Part shown: positions 34,240-42,347 of the stretch, piece by piece
How the letters are laid out: every line of letters starts with the position of its first letter
How positions within the stretch are numbered: the stretch's first letter is position 1
NCBI RefSeq assembly: GCF_014654675.1
Contig: NZ_BNBC01000008.1
Coordinates: forward strand, 124,001 to 188,000
Length of the DNA stretch: 64,000 nucleotides
Direction of reading: 5' to 3'
From: Streptomyces spiralis
Lineage (GTDB): Bacteria > Actinomycetota > Actinomycetes > Streptomycetales > Streptomycetaceae
Notes under the pieces: generated by a model
The model's input: only the letters and a program-made list of their open reading frames with translations
Databases searched by the model: none
What the model was told of the DNA's origin: nothing
Made by a program: the position numbers and the translations under genes

Positions 34240-34560
34240 TGGTTGCCATGGATCTGGCCGCGGGGCGGTGCTCGGGGTATGGGACGCCAGGGGCGGTTGT
34301 CGCGGGACTGGGCCCGGAGAACGTCGACGCGGCGGCGGGCGAGGGCGATGACGGCGGGGATGTGCTTGTGGCCCTGGGCCCGTTTCGTGAGGTAGTAGCC
34401 CGGTTGGGGCCGTCGCGAATGATGCTGGTCTGCGCGGAGAGGTAGAGCACTCGGCGCAGGTGGCGGCTGTAGCGCTGGGGCCCGCGGGGGTTGCCGGTGC
34501 GGTCGCCCGCGGTCGCTGGCAGCGTCCCGCCGACCCTCACATGCGCCTGGGCTAGCCGGA
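34240..34560 (-). mobile_element. Degraded IS110-family transposase (C-terminal remnant)
   Basis: Two adjacent minus-strand frames together give the end of an IS110 transposase: GGTLPATAGDRTGNPRG and HLRRVLYLSAQTSIIRDGPN in one frame, then YYLTKRAQGHKHIPAVIALA and RRRVDVLRAQSRDN in another. A frameshift near 34400 joins them. The N-terminal DEDD catalytic part is absent. The element is dead. Confidence 0.7.
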
Positions 34561-34683
34561 AGCAGCGCTGCCAGGCGATGTCCCACCCGAGGGGGCACCA
34601 CCCCGGCTCTTGGAAGACTGGGCGTACCGGAGGGCCAGACGTTCCTGATCAGGCCGGGCGGCGAGTACGACGTCCTGTTGAGA

Positions 34684-34731
34684 CAGGGGCGGGCCGGCCC
34701 GGAGCGTCTGCTCCGGGCCGGCCCGCCCCTG
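34684..34731. terminator. Very strong 22-bp-stem terminator
   Basis: The arms 34684-34705 and 34710-34731 are perfectly complementary (starting CAGGGGCGGGCCGG) around a GTCT loop. It lies six bases beyond the dctA stop and ends the prpF-dctA operon. Confidence 0.85.
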
Positions 34732-34736
34732 CGACG

Positions 34737-36134
34737 TCAGCTAGCGGCGGGAACGGGGTCGCGGGTTGGTGCGGGCGTCTCCTTCGGACCGGACCCGGCC
34801 GGCGCTGCGGCAGGAGCGGGGGCAGGGGTGTAGGGGATCTCTCCGCGCAGGACGGCCTTGGCGCGGTCCTCGTCGAGCTCGCCCTCCCAGCGGGCGACGG
34901 CCAGGGTGGCGACGCCGTTGCCGACCAGGCTGGTCAGGGCGCGGGCTTCGGACATGAACCGGTCGACGCCGAAGATCAGCGCGAGGGCGGCGACCGGGAC
35001 GTGCGGGACGGCGCTGAGAGTGGCGGCCAGAGCGATGAAACCGGAGCCGGTGACGCCTGCGGCACCCTTGGAGGTGAGCAGCATGACGGCGAGCATGGCC
35101 AGCTGCTGGGTGAGGCTGAGGTCGACACCGAGGGCCTGGGCGATGAAGACCGAGCCCATGGTCAGGTAGATGGCGGTGCCGTCGAGGTTGAAGGAGTACC
35201 CGGCGGGCAGCGTGATGCCGACGACCGGTTTCGAGGCGCCCGCGTGCTGAAGCTTGGCCATCATGCGCGGCAGGACGGGCTCGGTGGAGGAGGTGCCCAG
35301 GACGATCAGCAGCTCTTCCTTGATGTAGCGCAAGAAGGGCAGCATCCGCAGTCCGTTCAGGCGCATCACGGTCCCGAGGACGACCAGGACGAAGAAGAGG
35401 GCGGTCAGCCAGAACGAACCGACCAGCAGGGCCAGGTGGCGCAGCGTGCCCAGGCCGTAGTGGCCGATGGTGAAGGCCATCGAGCCGAACGCGCCGATGG
35501 GGGCCAGCCGCATGATCCAGCGGATGAGCGTGAACAGAACCGTGGAGAACTTCTCGACGCTCCGGGCGATGCCCAGGCCGGCCTCTCCGCTGGCGTGCAG
35601 GCCGAAGCCGAACAGCACCGACACCAGCAGCACCGGCAGGATCTCGTTGCCGGTCAGGGCGCTGACCAGGGTGGCCGGGATGATGGCGAGGAAGAACTCG
35701 GCGAAACCCTCGTGGGCCGTGGTCGCCTCCGGCGGCAGGCCCTTGGCGGACAGGGTCGAGAGGTCGATGTGCAGACCGCTGCCCGGCCTGACGACGTTGA
35801 CGACGACCAGGCCGACCACCATGGCCACGGTGGTCAGCACCTCGAAGTAGACCAGAGCCTTCAGGCTCACGCGGCCGACCGCGCGGGCGTTGCCCATGGA
35901 GGCGATGCCGTGGACGACCGTGCAGAAGATGATCGGCGCGATGAACATCTTCACCAGCGCGATGAAGCCGTCGCCGAGCGGCTTCAGATCAGCGCCGACG
36001 GACGGCCACAGCCCGCCCACGGCGGCGCCGAGGAGGACGGCGATCAGGCACTGGACGTACAGGTGGGACAGCATCCGGCGGATGCGGCCCGGTGGTGCGG
36101 TGACGGTTCCCGGGGCGGCGTCGTTGCGGCTCAT
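34737..36134 (-). CDS. dctA: C4-dicarboxylate:cation symporter (DctA/SDF family)
   Basis: 465 residues, standard DctA length. It carries FIALVKMFIAPIIFCTVVHG, the substrate hairpin GTSSTEPVLPRMMAKL and PAGYSFNLDGTAIYLTMGS, plus the re-entrant LLTSKGAAGVTGSGFIAL. It imports C4-dicarboxylates or similar acids with protons or sodium. The ATG at 36134 overlaps the prpF stop by four bases (ATGA). The last 25 residues are a Pro/Ala-rich tail. Together with PrpF this suggests uptake and isomerisation of an unsaturated acid. Confidence 0.92.
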   Translation of the reverse strand: MSRNDAAPGTVTAPPGRIRRMLSHLYVQCLIAVLLGAAVGGLWPSVGADLKPLGDGFIALVKMFIAPIIFCTVVHGIASMGNARAVGRVSLKALVYFEVLTTVAMVVGLVVVNVVRPGSGLHIDLSTLSAKGLPPEATTAHEGFAEFFLAIIPATLVSALTGNEILPVLLVSVLFGFGLHASGEAGLGIARSVEKFSTVLFTLIRWIMRLAPIGAFGSMAFTIGHYGLGTLRHLALLVGSFWLTALFFVLVVLGTVMRLNGLRMLPFLRYIKEELLIVLGTSSTEPVLPRMMAKLQHAGASKPVVGITLPAGYSFNLDGTAIYLTMGSVFIAQALGVDLSLTQQLAMLAVMLLTSKGAAGVTGSGFIALAATLSAVPHVPVAALALIFGVDRFMSEARALTSLVGNGVATLAVARWEGELDEDRAKAVLRGEIPYTPAPAPAAAPAGSGPKETPAPTRDPVPAAS

Positions 36135-37249
36135 GCGGGGCGTCCTTCCAGGACGGGAACGAGGAGTTCGGCTCGGGCGATACGCCGGGCGGCGCGGTGC
36201 AGCAGCACCGTGGGGGACGCGCCGTCCGGTGCGGGGACGGCTTGGGTGGTGACCACGCCGGCGGGGGTGCCCAGGCGCAGCGTGCCGTCGGTGGTCTGCC
36301 GGGCGACGCGGTGGGCGAGGGTGCCGGGGGTGGCGGCGGCCGTGGCCAGGGCCACGGCGGAGGTCAGGCCGATCGCCGGGTGCGGGGCGTGCATGGAGAC
36401 CATGCGCACGGCCAGGTCGTACTCGTCCTGGCTGACGAGTACGCCCTGTGTGGTGCGATAGAGCGCGGGTCGGGCGACGATGCCCACTTTCGGTACCGCG
36501 TGGCTGACCGGATCGCCCTCGCGGACCAGGCCCATGGCCAGCGCTGCCTGGCGGCGCAGGAGTGTCAGCGCGGGCACTGCGGTGGCGAACCCGGTGAGGG
36601 ATTCCGTGCCGTCGAGGCCGAACGCCTTGGCCTCGAACAGCGCGGCCGGCGCGCCGGCGTCCACCAGGGATGCCTCGACCAGGCCGTCCGGGCCGGTCAG
36701 CTCGTCCAGTGCCCGGCCGGTCGGCAGTGCGCGGCCGGTCGTCGAGCCCGCCGGGTCCTGAAACCCGAGCAGGACCGGCACGCCCGGCGCCGAGGTACCC
36801 GGCACCACGGCCGTGCCCTCCTCCGGGGCCACGCCCGCGGGGGTGGGGATGGTGCCGGTGAGGCGGGCCCCGGTGTTGACGTTGAGCATGCGGACGGTGG
36901 TTGTGTCCGACGCGATCGGCACGAGATGGTGGTGGACGGCGTACAGGGCCACGGCGGTGGCGCAGTTGCCGCAGTTGCTGGTCCACTCCACGCGCTCGTC
37001 GCCGATCCCGATCTGTGCGAAGGCGTACTCGACATCCACACCGGGTTGGGTCGACGCCTGTACGACGGCGGCCTTGGAGGTGGTGGAGGAGGCGCCGCCC
37101 ACGCCGTCGATCTGACGGGGGTCGGCGGCGTTGAAGGCGGCGAGCAGGAGGGCATCGACGTCCACGCCCGTGGCGGCCACGTCGCGGTGGTCGAAGATCC
37201 AGCACTTGCTGGTTCCTCCGCGGATCATCTCGCCCTGCAGACGCAGCAC
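36131..37249 (-). CDS. PrpF-family methylaconitate-type cis-trans isomerase
   Basis: 372 residues from GTG 37249 (GAGGAG six nt upstream). The family start LRLQGEMIRGGTSKCWIFDH, then GVGGASSTTSKAAVV, EWTSNCGNCATAVALYAVHH and GVLVSQDEYDLAVRMVSMHAPHPAIGLT are PrpF (PF04303) marks, including the two active-site halves with Cys/Lys-type residues. PrpF relatives isomerise 2-methylaconitate, 4-oxalomesaconate or trans-aconitate. No methylcitrate genes are present, so the substrate may be the acid imported by the coupled DctA. A LysR gene lies divergently. Confidence 0.9.
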   Translation of the reverse strand: MLRLQGEMIRGGTSKCWIFDHRDVAATGVDVDALLLAAFNAADPRQIDGVGGASSTTSKAAVVQASTQPGVDVEYAFAQIGIGDERVEWTSNCGNCATAVALYAVHHHLVPIASDTTTVRMLNVNTGARLTGTIPTPAGVAPEEGTAVVPGTSAPGVPVLLGFQDPAGSTTGRALPTGRALDELTGPDGLVEASLVDAGAPAALFEAKAFGLDGTESLTGFATAVPALTLLRRQAALAMGLVREGDPVSHAVPKVGIVARPALYRTTQGVLVSQDEYDLAVRMVSMHAPHPAIGLTSAVALATAAATPGTLAHRVARQTTDGTLRLGTPAGVVTTQAVPAPDGASPTVLLHRAARRIARAELLVPVLEGRPA

Positions 37250-37338
37250 AACCGACTCCTCACAGCCATGGAAGGGGAAGCCCACCGACGGTCTCGCCGT
37301 GCGTGGTGTCCTCCACGGTGGGTTACGGCAGCGTGAAG

Positions 37339-37358
37339 TACAATCTCGCAAATCTGTA
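37339..37358. promoter_or_regulatory. LysR-type binding site between prpF and its regulator
   Basis: TACAATCTCGCAAATCTGTA has inverted TACA/TGTA ends and the T-N11-A form expected of LysR boxes. It is AT-rich and lies 90 bp from the prpF start and about 37 bp from the LysR start. Confidence 0.55.
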
Positions 37359-37395
37359 TGGCTATTAAGATGAAGTGAACGCTGGAGGTGGCGGC

Positions 37396-38301
37396 ATGCT
37401 CGACGTCCGGCGCATCCTGCTGTTCACGGAGGTCGCCCGGCGCGGCTCGGTCACCGCGACAGCCCGCGCCCTCAACTACACCCCGTCAGCGGTATCGCAG
37501 CAGATCAGCCGCCTGGAAACGGAGGCAGGCCAGCCCCTGCTGGAACGCCACGCCCGGGGCGTCACCCTCACCGACGCCGGACGGGCGCTGGCCGAACGAG
37601 GGCAACGGATCGAACGCGAACTGCGGGCCGCGGAAAACGAACTCTCCGACTACGCCGGCCTGCGCGCCGGCACACTGCGCATCGGCACCTTCCCCACGGT
37701 CGGCGCCTCGCTCCTCCCGCAGGCCGTGATCGCCTTCCGGGACGCCCACCCCGACGTACGGCTGACCGTCCGCAGCGCCCGCATCGCCGGACTCTGGACG
37801 ATGCTGGAGAACCGGGAGATCGAGATGTCGCTGATGTGGGACTACGACTGGAGCCGAATCGACCGGGAGGACATCGTCGTCACCCCACTCCTCGACGACC
37901 CCCCGGCCCTGCTCGTCAGCGACCACCATCCACTCGCCGGCCGCGACGCCGCCTCGCTCGCCGACTGCGCACACGACCCCTGGATCACCCGCGCCGACCA
38001 TCACCCGGTGGCCGAAGCCCTCGTCCGCGGCTGCCACGCCGTCGGCTTCGAGCCCCACATCGCCTACGAGGCCCACGACTACCAGGAAGCCCAGGCCATG
38101 GTTGCCGCCGGCATCGGCGTCGCGCTCGCCCCCACCCTGGCCCTGGAGGGCATCCGACCCGGCGTCCACGTCCTGCCCCTCCAGCCGCCGGCCCCCATCC
38201 GGCGCATCCTCCTGGTTCGCATGGCCGACCACCCGCTCACCCCCGCCGCCCTGACCTTCGCCGGACTCCTGCGCGACACCGCCGCGGCCCGAACACCCTG
38301 A
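37396..38301 (+). CDS. LysR family transcriptional regulator
   Basis: 301 residues. The winged HTH MLDVRRILLFTEVARRGSVT, ATARALNYTPSAVSQQISRLE is at 1-60, followed by the effector domain (LRIGTFPTVGASLLPQAVIA ... GIGVALAPTLALEGI). GGAGGTGGCGG precedes ATG 37396. It is divergent from prpF-dctA and most likely activates that operon when the transported acid or its isomer binds. Confidence 0.92.
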   Translation: MLDVRRILLFTEVARRGSVTATARALNYTPSAVSQQISRLETEAGQPLLERHARGVTLTDAGRALAERGQRIERELRAAENELSDYAGLRAGTLRIGTFPTVGASLLPQAVIAFRDAHPDVRLTVRSARIAGLWTMLENREIEMSLMWDYDWSRIDREDIVVTPLLDDPPALLVSDHHPLAGRDAASLADCAHDPWITRADHHPVAEALVRGCHAVGFEPHIAYEAHDYQEAQAMVAAGIGVALAPTLALEGIRPGVHVLPLQPPAPIRRILLVRMADHPLTPAALTFAGLLRDTAAARTP

Positions 38302-39037
38302 AACTGACACGGCGGCACCGAACACAAAGACTTGCCAGGGAACGCCACGCACACCGAGTTCGCCGTCCGCACCCGGCTCGTGCAGCGCGTGCACCAGTAC
38401 CGGCTGCCCGCCGTGGCGATCGTCGGGCACACCACGCTGGCCACCTGTCGCGACGGCACGACGCCAGGGCCGCCAACCGGACGCCGGCGTCGACGATGAA
38501 GCGCGGGACGTCGACGATCTCGCGTCGGGATGTGCCTCCGGGCGGCCGCCGCTCGGGGTCCGGCGGGCCGGCACCGGCAGCAACGGCTCGAGGAGAACCG
38601 GTTGCAGCGCATCCTGGAGATCACCGGAGCCGACAAAGCAGCTGACGTCCAGCCATGGTGTCCTGGTCGGCGAGGACCGCAAGACGGTCTGGTTTGAGTT
38701 GTGGCCCGACACCCCCAAGCCGCCGTCCTCGGGCTGGAACATCCCTGCCGCGCCCAGCGCCGCGACGTACGTCGAGGTGGTCGATCTGCCCGGCGCGCTG
38801 CATGCCGTGGTCCAGCAGCACCGGCGGACGTGCCGCGCATCGAGCGACCAGCGCAACGGTCGCAGAGGTCACAGCGGGACGATCCACACACGCCCGGCCG
38901 CAACGACCAGAGCGGCGACGGCGCGAACGACATCGGAGACTCCGAAGGCAGCAAGGTCAAGCTCTCGGTTTCGTCGAACATCGAATACCGGTTGCGCGCC
39001 AACGAGCAACGCGCAGACGGTGTCCTAGCCTCGAAGC
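38302..39037. other. Decayed region with a possible MerR/GyrI-like remnant
   Basis: No intact gene. On the plus strand, QQRLEENRLQRILEI in one frame (about 38575-38620) and then KTVWFELWPDTPKPPSSGW and VEVVDLPGALHAVVQQH in another (about 38660-38820) resemble the coiled linker and GyrI-like effector domain of a MerR regulator broken by frameshift. Upstream, VHQYRLPAVAIVGHTTLAT (38390-38450) is unassigned. Confidence 0.35.
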
Positions 39038-39394
39038 ATGACCGTCTCCTCCGAACAGATCAGCGACTACCTCACCCAGTACGCAGCCTCGCTCACCAAC
39101 TTCGACGCACAGAGCGCCGCTGAACTGCGGTCACTCCCCGGGACCATGGTGGACGACCGATTCTCCGGCGTGCTGGACTCGCGCGAGGACATGGTCCAGG
39201 GCCTGGAGCAGTCGTACCCGCTCTACCAGAAGCTGGGGCTCGGAGCAGTCGACTACGAGGTCCTCGAAGAGAAGCACCTGTCCCAGGCCCTCGTGCTGGT
39301 CGGCCTGCGGTGGATCTTCCTGGACAGCGACGGCCAGGAGCTGACCGACAGCACCAGCTACTACCTCCTGCGCCAGGAAGCAGACCGGCTGTGA
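39038..39394 (+). CDS. NTF2/SnoaL-like small protein
   Basis: 118 residues. The pattern ISDYLTQYAASLTNFDAQSA, then a central VQGLEQSYPLYQKLG and the strands VLVGLRWIFLDSDGQEL and SYYLLRQEADRL, fits an NTF2-like cone. Comparable Streptomyces proteins are annotated only as hypothetical. A good GTGTCCTAGCC-type upstream and high GC3 support coding. No catalytic residues can be assigned. Confidence 0.7.
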   Translation: MTVSSEQISDYLTQYAASLTNFDAQSAAELRSLPGTMVDDRFSGVLDSREDMVQGLEQSYPLYQKLGLGAVDYEVLEEKHLSQALVLVGLRWIFLDSDGQELTDSTSYYLLRQEADRL

Positions 39395-39487
39395 GCGTGC
39401 GTGTGCATCGAGACCGACGCGGCCGAAAAGCTCCAGGCCCTGGCAACGGCCCGCGGCGTCGATCTGTCCTCCCCGACCGGCGAGTGA

Positions 39488-39769
39488 CTACCGATTGCTG
39501 ACCCAGGCCGGCAGGCCCGCAGCGATCCCGGCCGGCCATGGTCGGCTGGGCGTCTTCTCGACCAGGCCGGTGTTCAGGGCGCCGCGCTCGAACAGGAAAC
39601 CGTCCCAGGTTCGGGTGACCGAGACCCACCACCTCTGGCCCGGATCGTCCGGACCGAGCACGACGAACGGGCCCTGCCCGAGGCCGTCGATGAGGCCCGT
39701 CAGCGCCTGCTCGTCCGGGCCCACCAGACGACGGCCGTCCTCGGTCTCGGCCCCGTAACCGCTCCTCAT
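39488..39769 (-). CDS. Hypothetical protein of 93 residues
   Basis: From ATG 39769. It contains GLIDGLGQGPFVVLGPDDPG, QRWWVSVTRTWDGFLFERGA and ends PAGIAAGLPAWVSNR. The Trp-rich middle and even codon bias suggest a real small domain, perhaps immunity-like. No family is recognised. The ribosome site (AATAGGCGC) is weak. Confidence 0.5.
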   Translation of the reverse strand: MRSGYGAETEDGRRLVGPDEQALTGLIDGLGQGPFVVLGPDDPGQRWWVSVTRTWDGFLFERGALNTGLVEKTPSRPWPAGIAAGLPAWVSNR

Positions 39770-39831
39770 GCGCCTATTGCAGGACCTGTCGTCGTCCGTG
39801 CGGAAACCCCACCTGAGGACACCAGAAGTCG

Positions 39832-40131
39832 TCAACCGAGAACCGAGCGCAGCCAGTCGTCGAGCATCGAGACCAGGACGGTGGCCTCGTAACGGCAGGC
39901 GAGCTTGTCATACCGGGTTGCCGCGGACACGCCGGCCTTCACCGCCTCGGTACGAGCCCTTGCCCGCCGGATCCGCCGCCAGTGCCGCGAGCGGCAGGCG
40001 TCCTCGCAGAACACCGCCGTCGACTTCGCCGGCGGCATCAGCGGATCGCCGTACCCCCGGCACAACCGCGACCCGGAAGCGTCATCCGTGATCACGGTCA
40101 GCTTCAGCCGGGGTGCCCCGTCCCTGCCCAT
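39832..40131 (-). CDS. Zinc-ribbon protein whose C-terminus is an IS5 transposase tail
   Basis: 99 residues. Residues 20-55 hold CRGYGDPLMPPAKSTAVFC, EDACRSRHWRRIRRA, a Cys/His cluster like small actinomycete zinc-finger proteins. The last 32 residues, AATRYDKLACRYEATVLVSM and LDDWLRSVLG, are the characteristic end of IS5-family transposases. So the present frame is a chimera made by insertion or deletion of an IS element. Whether it is expressed is unknown. Confidence 0.5.
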   Translation of the reverse strand: MGRDGAPRLKLTVITDDASGSRLCRGYGDPLMPPAKSTAVFCEDACRSRHWRRIRRARARTEAVKAGVSAATRYDKLACRYEATVLVSMLDDWLRSVLG

Positions 40132-40187
40132 GCAGCCACCGTACGAAGCAAGGACAGCCGCCGGGAGCCACACCGCTGAGTTCCTGC

Positions 40188-41267
40188 TCAGCTGCGATGC
40201 ACCCTGTCCTCATCGAGGGCGCGGCGGAGCGCCTCCGACGGGTACGGGGTCTGCCTGCTCTCATCCTGGACCTTGCCGTAGAAGTCCGTCATCACTGCGG
40301 CGAGCGGTGCATGGCGGGAGAGGATCGCCCTGGCCTCTTGCGGTCCGCCCAGCGGGTCCTTCCCGTCCGCGCATGCCCGAATGAGTGCGCAGCGTTCTTC
40401 CCGCTCGTACTTGTAGCCGTAGAGATGCGTGATCAGCCAGTTCACCAACCAGCTGCGCGTGTAGCAGCGATCGTAGGTCCTGTGCAGCTCGAAGAAGCTG
40501 GTCTCGGACGGTGACAGATCGAATCGGGAGGAGAGGGAGAGCCCGTAGTCGGCGAAGTACAGGCGTCGGCCGTCGGTCAGGATGTTCTGAAAATGGGCGT
40601 CGAAGTGCAGCAGCCCGCGAGCGTTCATGAAGGACGTGCCGGCCTCCAGCTCGCCTTCCACCAGGGAACAGGCCCGGTCGGCGGACCCATCGCCAGCCTG
40701 TACCTGCTCGGTGAGCCACTCGTGGAGCGTCTGGGGAATGTACTCCAGGAAAAGCGCCAGGCTCGCAGAGGACTGCTGAAGGGCCTCGATACGACGGCGT
40801 ACCTCCGGACCTCCTCCCCAATAGTCCACGGCCCGCTCCACGTCCGGGAGTTCCCCGGAAAGCCCGGACGTCTCCGGCAGCACCCGCCAGTGGTACATCA
40901 ACGGAAACCCCTGGTACTGCCTTCCGAGAACCCAGTTCGTCGTCATGGTGTGGACGGCGAGCTCCCGCCACGCCCCGAAACTGGGCCCGACCGGGCCTGG
41001 CCCACCAACGCCGTACTGGCAGAAGGTGGGAAGCTCGAACAGGTTGGCCGTGGACCGTAGATGCTCAGGAAGAAGCTCCATGTCCGTGAGCGGCACCCGC
41101 TTCACGAAGACCGGCTTCCCACCGACCTCCAGGAGCGCGGACCTCCCGCCGATACCGGAGCCAAGCGGCACGGCGGCGTCCACAAGCTCGCCCAGCTGGC
41201 GATCACTGCGCAGGGCGAGGGACGTGGAGACAGCGCTGTAGCCGGCCAAACGCGCGTCTTCCGACAT
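40188..41267 (-). CDS. Stand-alone protein-kinase-fold (phosphotransferase-like) protein
   Basis: 359 residues from ATG 41267 (GAGGG upstream; ATG 41294 adds nine). The kinase marks are visible: a lysine strand GGKPVFVKRVPL, the catalytic loop LLHFDAHFQNILTDG (H-x-D-x4-N) and the metal motif ADYGLSLSS in place of DFG. Between them is ALFLEYIPQTLHEWLTEQVQ. The domain looks complete, so it is likely an active kinase, either of proteins or of a small molecule. It has no partner genes, no transmembrane segment and no sensor domain. Close families are unannotated Streptomyces kinases. Confidence 0.75.
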   Translation of the reverse strand: MSEDARLAGYSAVSTSLALRSDRQLGELVDAAVPLGSGIGGRSALLEVGGKPVFVKRVPLTDMELLPEHLRSTANLFELPTFCQYGVGGPGPVGPSFGAWRELAVHTMTTNWVLGRQYQGFPLMYHWRVLPETSGLSGELPDVERAVDYWGGGPEVRRRIEALQQSSASLALFLEYIPQTLHEWLTEQVQAGDGSADRACSLVEGELEAGTSFMNARGLLHFDAHFQNILTDGRRLYFADYGLSLSSRFDLSPSETSFFELHRTYDRCYTRSWLVNWLITHLYGYKYEREERCALIRACADGKDPLGGPQEARAILSRHAPLAAVMTDFYGKVQDESRQTPYPSEALRRALDEDRVHRS

Positions 41268-41708
41268 ACCGGGACCCTCGACCGCCACGTGCATCGGAAT
41301 GCGACCTCGTTTCCGTCATATACACGAGTGTCCACCAGCTGCCCAAGCACTGTACGTGAACATCGATGATGAGGAGTTGCAGTCACTGCGCTGTCATCAC
41401 CGGCTCAGGAACAGGCACTCAGCTTGTCTTTTAACCTCTGTGCGCTTGTGTCTGCGGGCGCCGAGTCCCGCATCCGCGAAGCCGCCCTCGACGGCAACCG
41501 CCTCGACGAGTCCCGGGCACGCTTCGGATATGCCCGTCCGTGGGGGGACGGGGGCAATGGTGACGAACGCTGATTGTCGTCGGTCGCCGATGCTCCGCAC
41601 CGACTCCCTCCTCCGCCTTGCGATGCTCCCCCACTGCCTGAACGGCGTGGGAGGTACCCCCACCACCAGCCGCCGCTCCCTGATCCGGCCTGATCGACGA
41701 GACACCCC
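41268..41708. other. Intergenic stretch with an extragenic palindrome
   Basis: About 440 bp. At 41460-41575 a plus-strand frame reads AESRIREAALDGNRLDESRA and RFGYARPWGDGGNG before a stop, but it has no start. At 41626-41665 CTCCCCCACTGCC and CGTGGGAGGTACCCCCA form a GC-rich palindrome of a type seen often between Streptomyces genes. Confidence 0.4.
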
Positions 41709-42347
41709 CTAGGGTCGCCGCAGGAGCCCCCTCTCCATGGCCACCACCACCGCCCTCGTCCGGTCGTTCACATCGAGCTTGGCGAACAGACGTAGCAGGT
41801 GTGTCTTCACCGTCGCTTCGCCGATGACGAGGCGTCTGCCGATCTCGGCGTTGGTGAGACCGTCGGCCACCGCGTTGAGGACGTCGGTCTCGCGGTCGGT
41901 CAGCGGTTCCTGGGCCGGCCGGCGCATCCGCGCCACCAGCTTCGCGGCGACCCGGGGAGCGAGCACCGTCTCACCGCGTGCCGCCGCGTGGACGGCGTCG
42001 ACGAGCTGTTCTCGGGTGGTGTCCTTGAGCAGGTAGCCGATGGCACCGGCTTCCACCCCGCGTTCGATCTCCGCATCCGTGTCGTACGTCGTCAGGATCA
42101 GGACACGGGTGCGTGGATGCCTGGCGACGATCTCGGTCGTCGTCGCCACCCCGTCCAGCACGGGCATCCGCAGATCGACAAGGGCCACGTCGGGGTCGTA
42201 CCGCTCCACGAGGTCCAGCGCCGCACGCCCGTCCTCCGCCTCACCGATGATCTCGATACTGTCCTCGTCGGCGAGCAGAGCGACGACCCCGGCGCGCATC
42301 ACGGTGTGATCGTCCACCACGACGATGCGCACAGCCCCCTCGCTCAT
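41709..42347 (-). CDS. LuxR/NarL-family response regulator
   Basis: 212 residues. The receiver (1-120) has VVVDDH and phospho-acceptor Asp58 in VALVDLRMP, plus the conserved Thr and YLLKD lysine. The HTH (148-205) reads LTDRETDVLNAVADGLTNAE and GRRLVIGEATVKTHLLRLFA. Its start overlaps the kinase stop (ATGA), so the pair is translationally coupled. It probably binds the perfect palindrome at 45801 upstream of the MMPL gene. Confidence 0.95.
   Translation of the reverse strand: MSEGAVRIVVVDDHTVMRAGVVALLADEDSIEIIGEAEDGRAALDLVERYDPDVALVDLRMPVLDGVATTTEIVARHPRTRVLILTTYDTDAEIERGVEAGAIGYLLKDTTREQLVDAVHAAARGETVLAPRVAAKLVARMRRPAQEPLTDRETDVLNAVADGLTNAEIGRRLVIGEATVKTHLLRLFAKLDVNDRTRAVVVAMERGLLRRP

Noticed and set aside
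34737..37205. A single 822-residue minus-strand frame spanning dctA and prpF
   Set aside because: Only the DctA part has family features. The N-terminal 350 residues are the out-of-frame shadow of prpF, and the ATGA overlap explains the two real genes.
41460..41575. Coding-like plus-strand run AESRIREAALDGNRLDESRA
   Set aside because: No start, no ribosome site and no family that I can name; left as part of the intergenic description.
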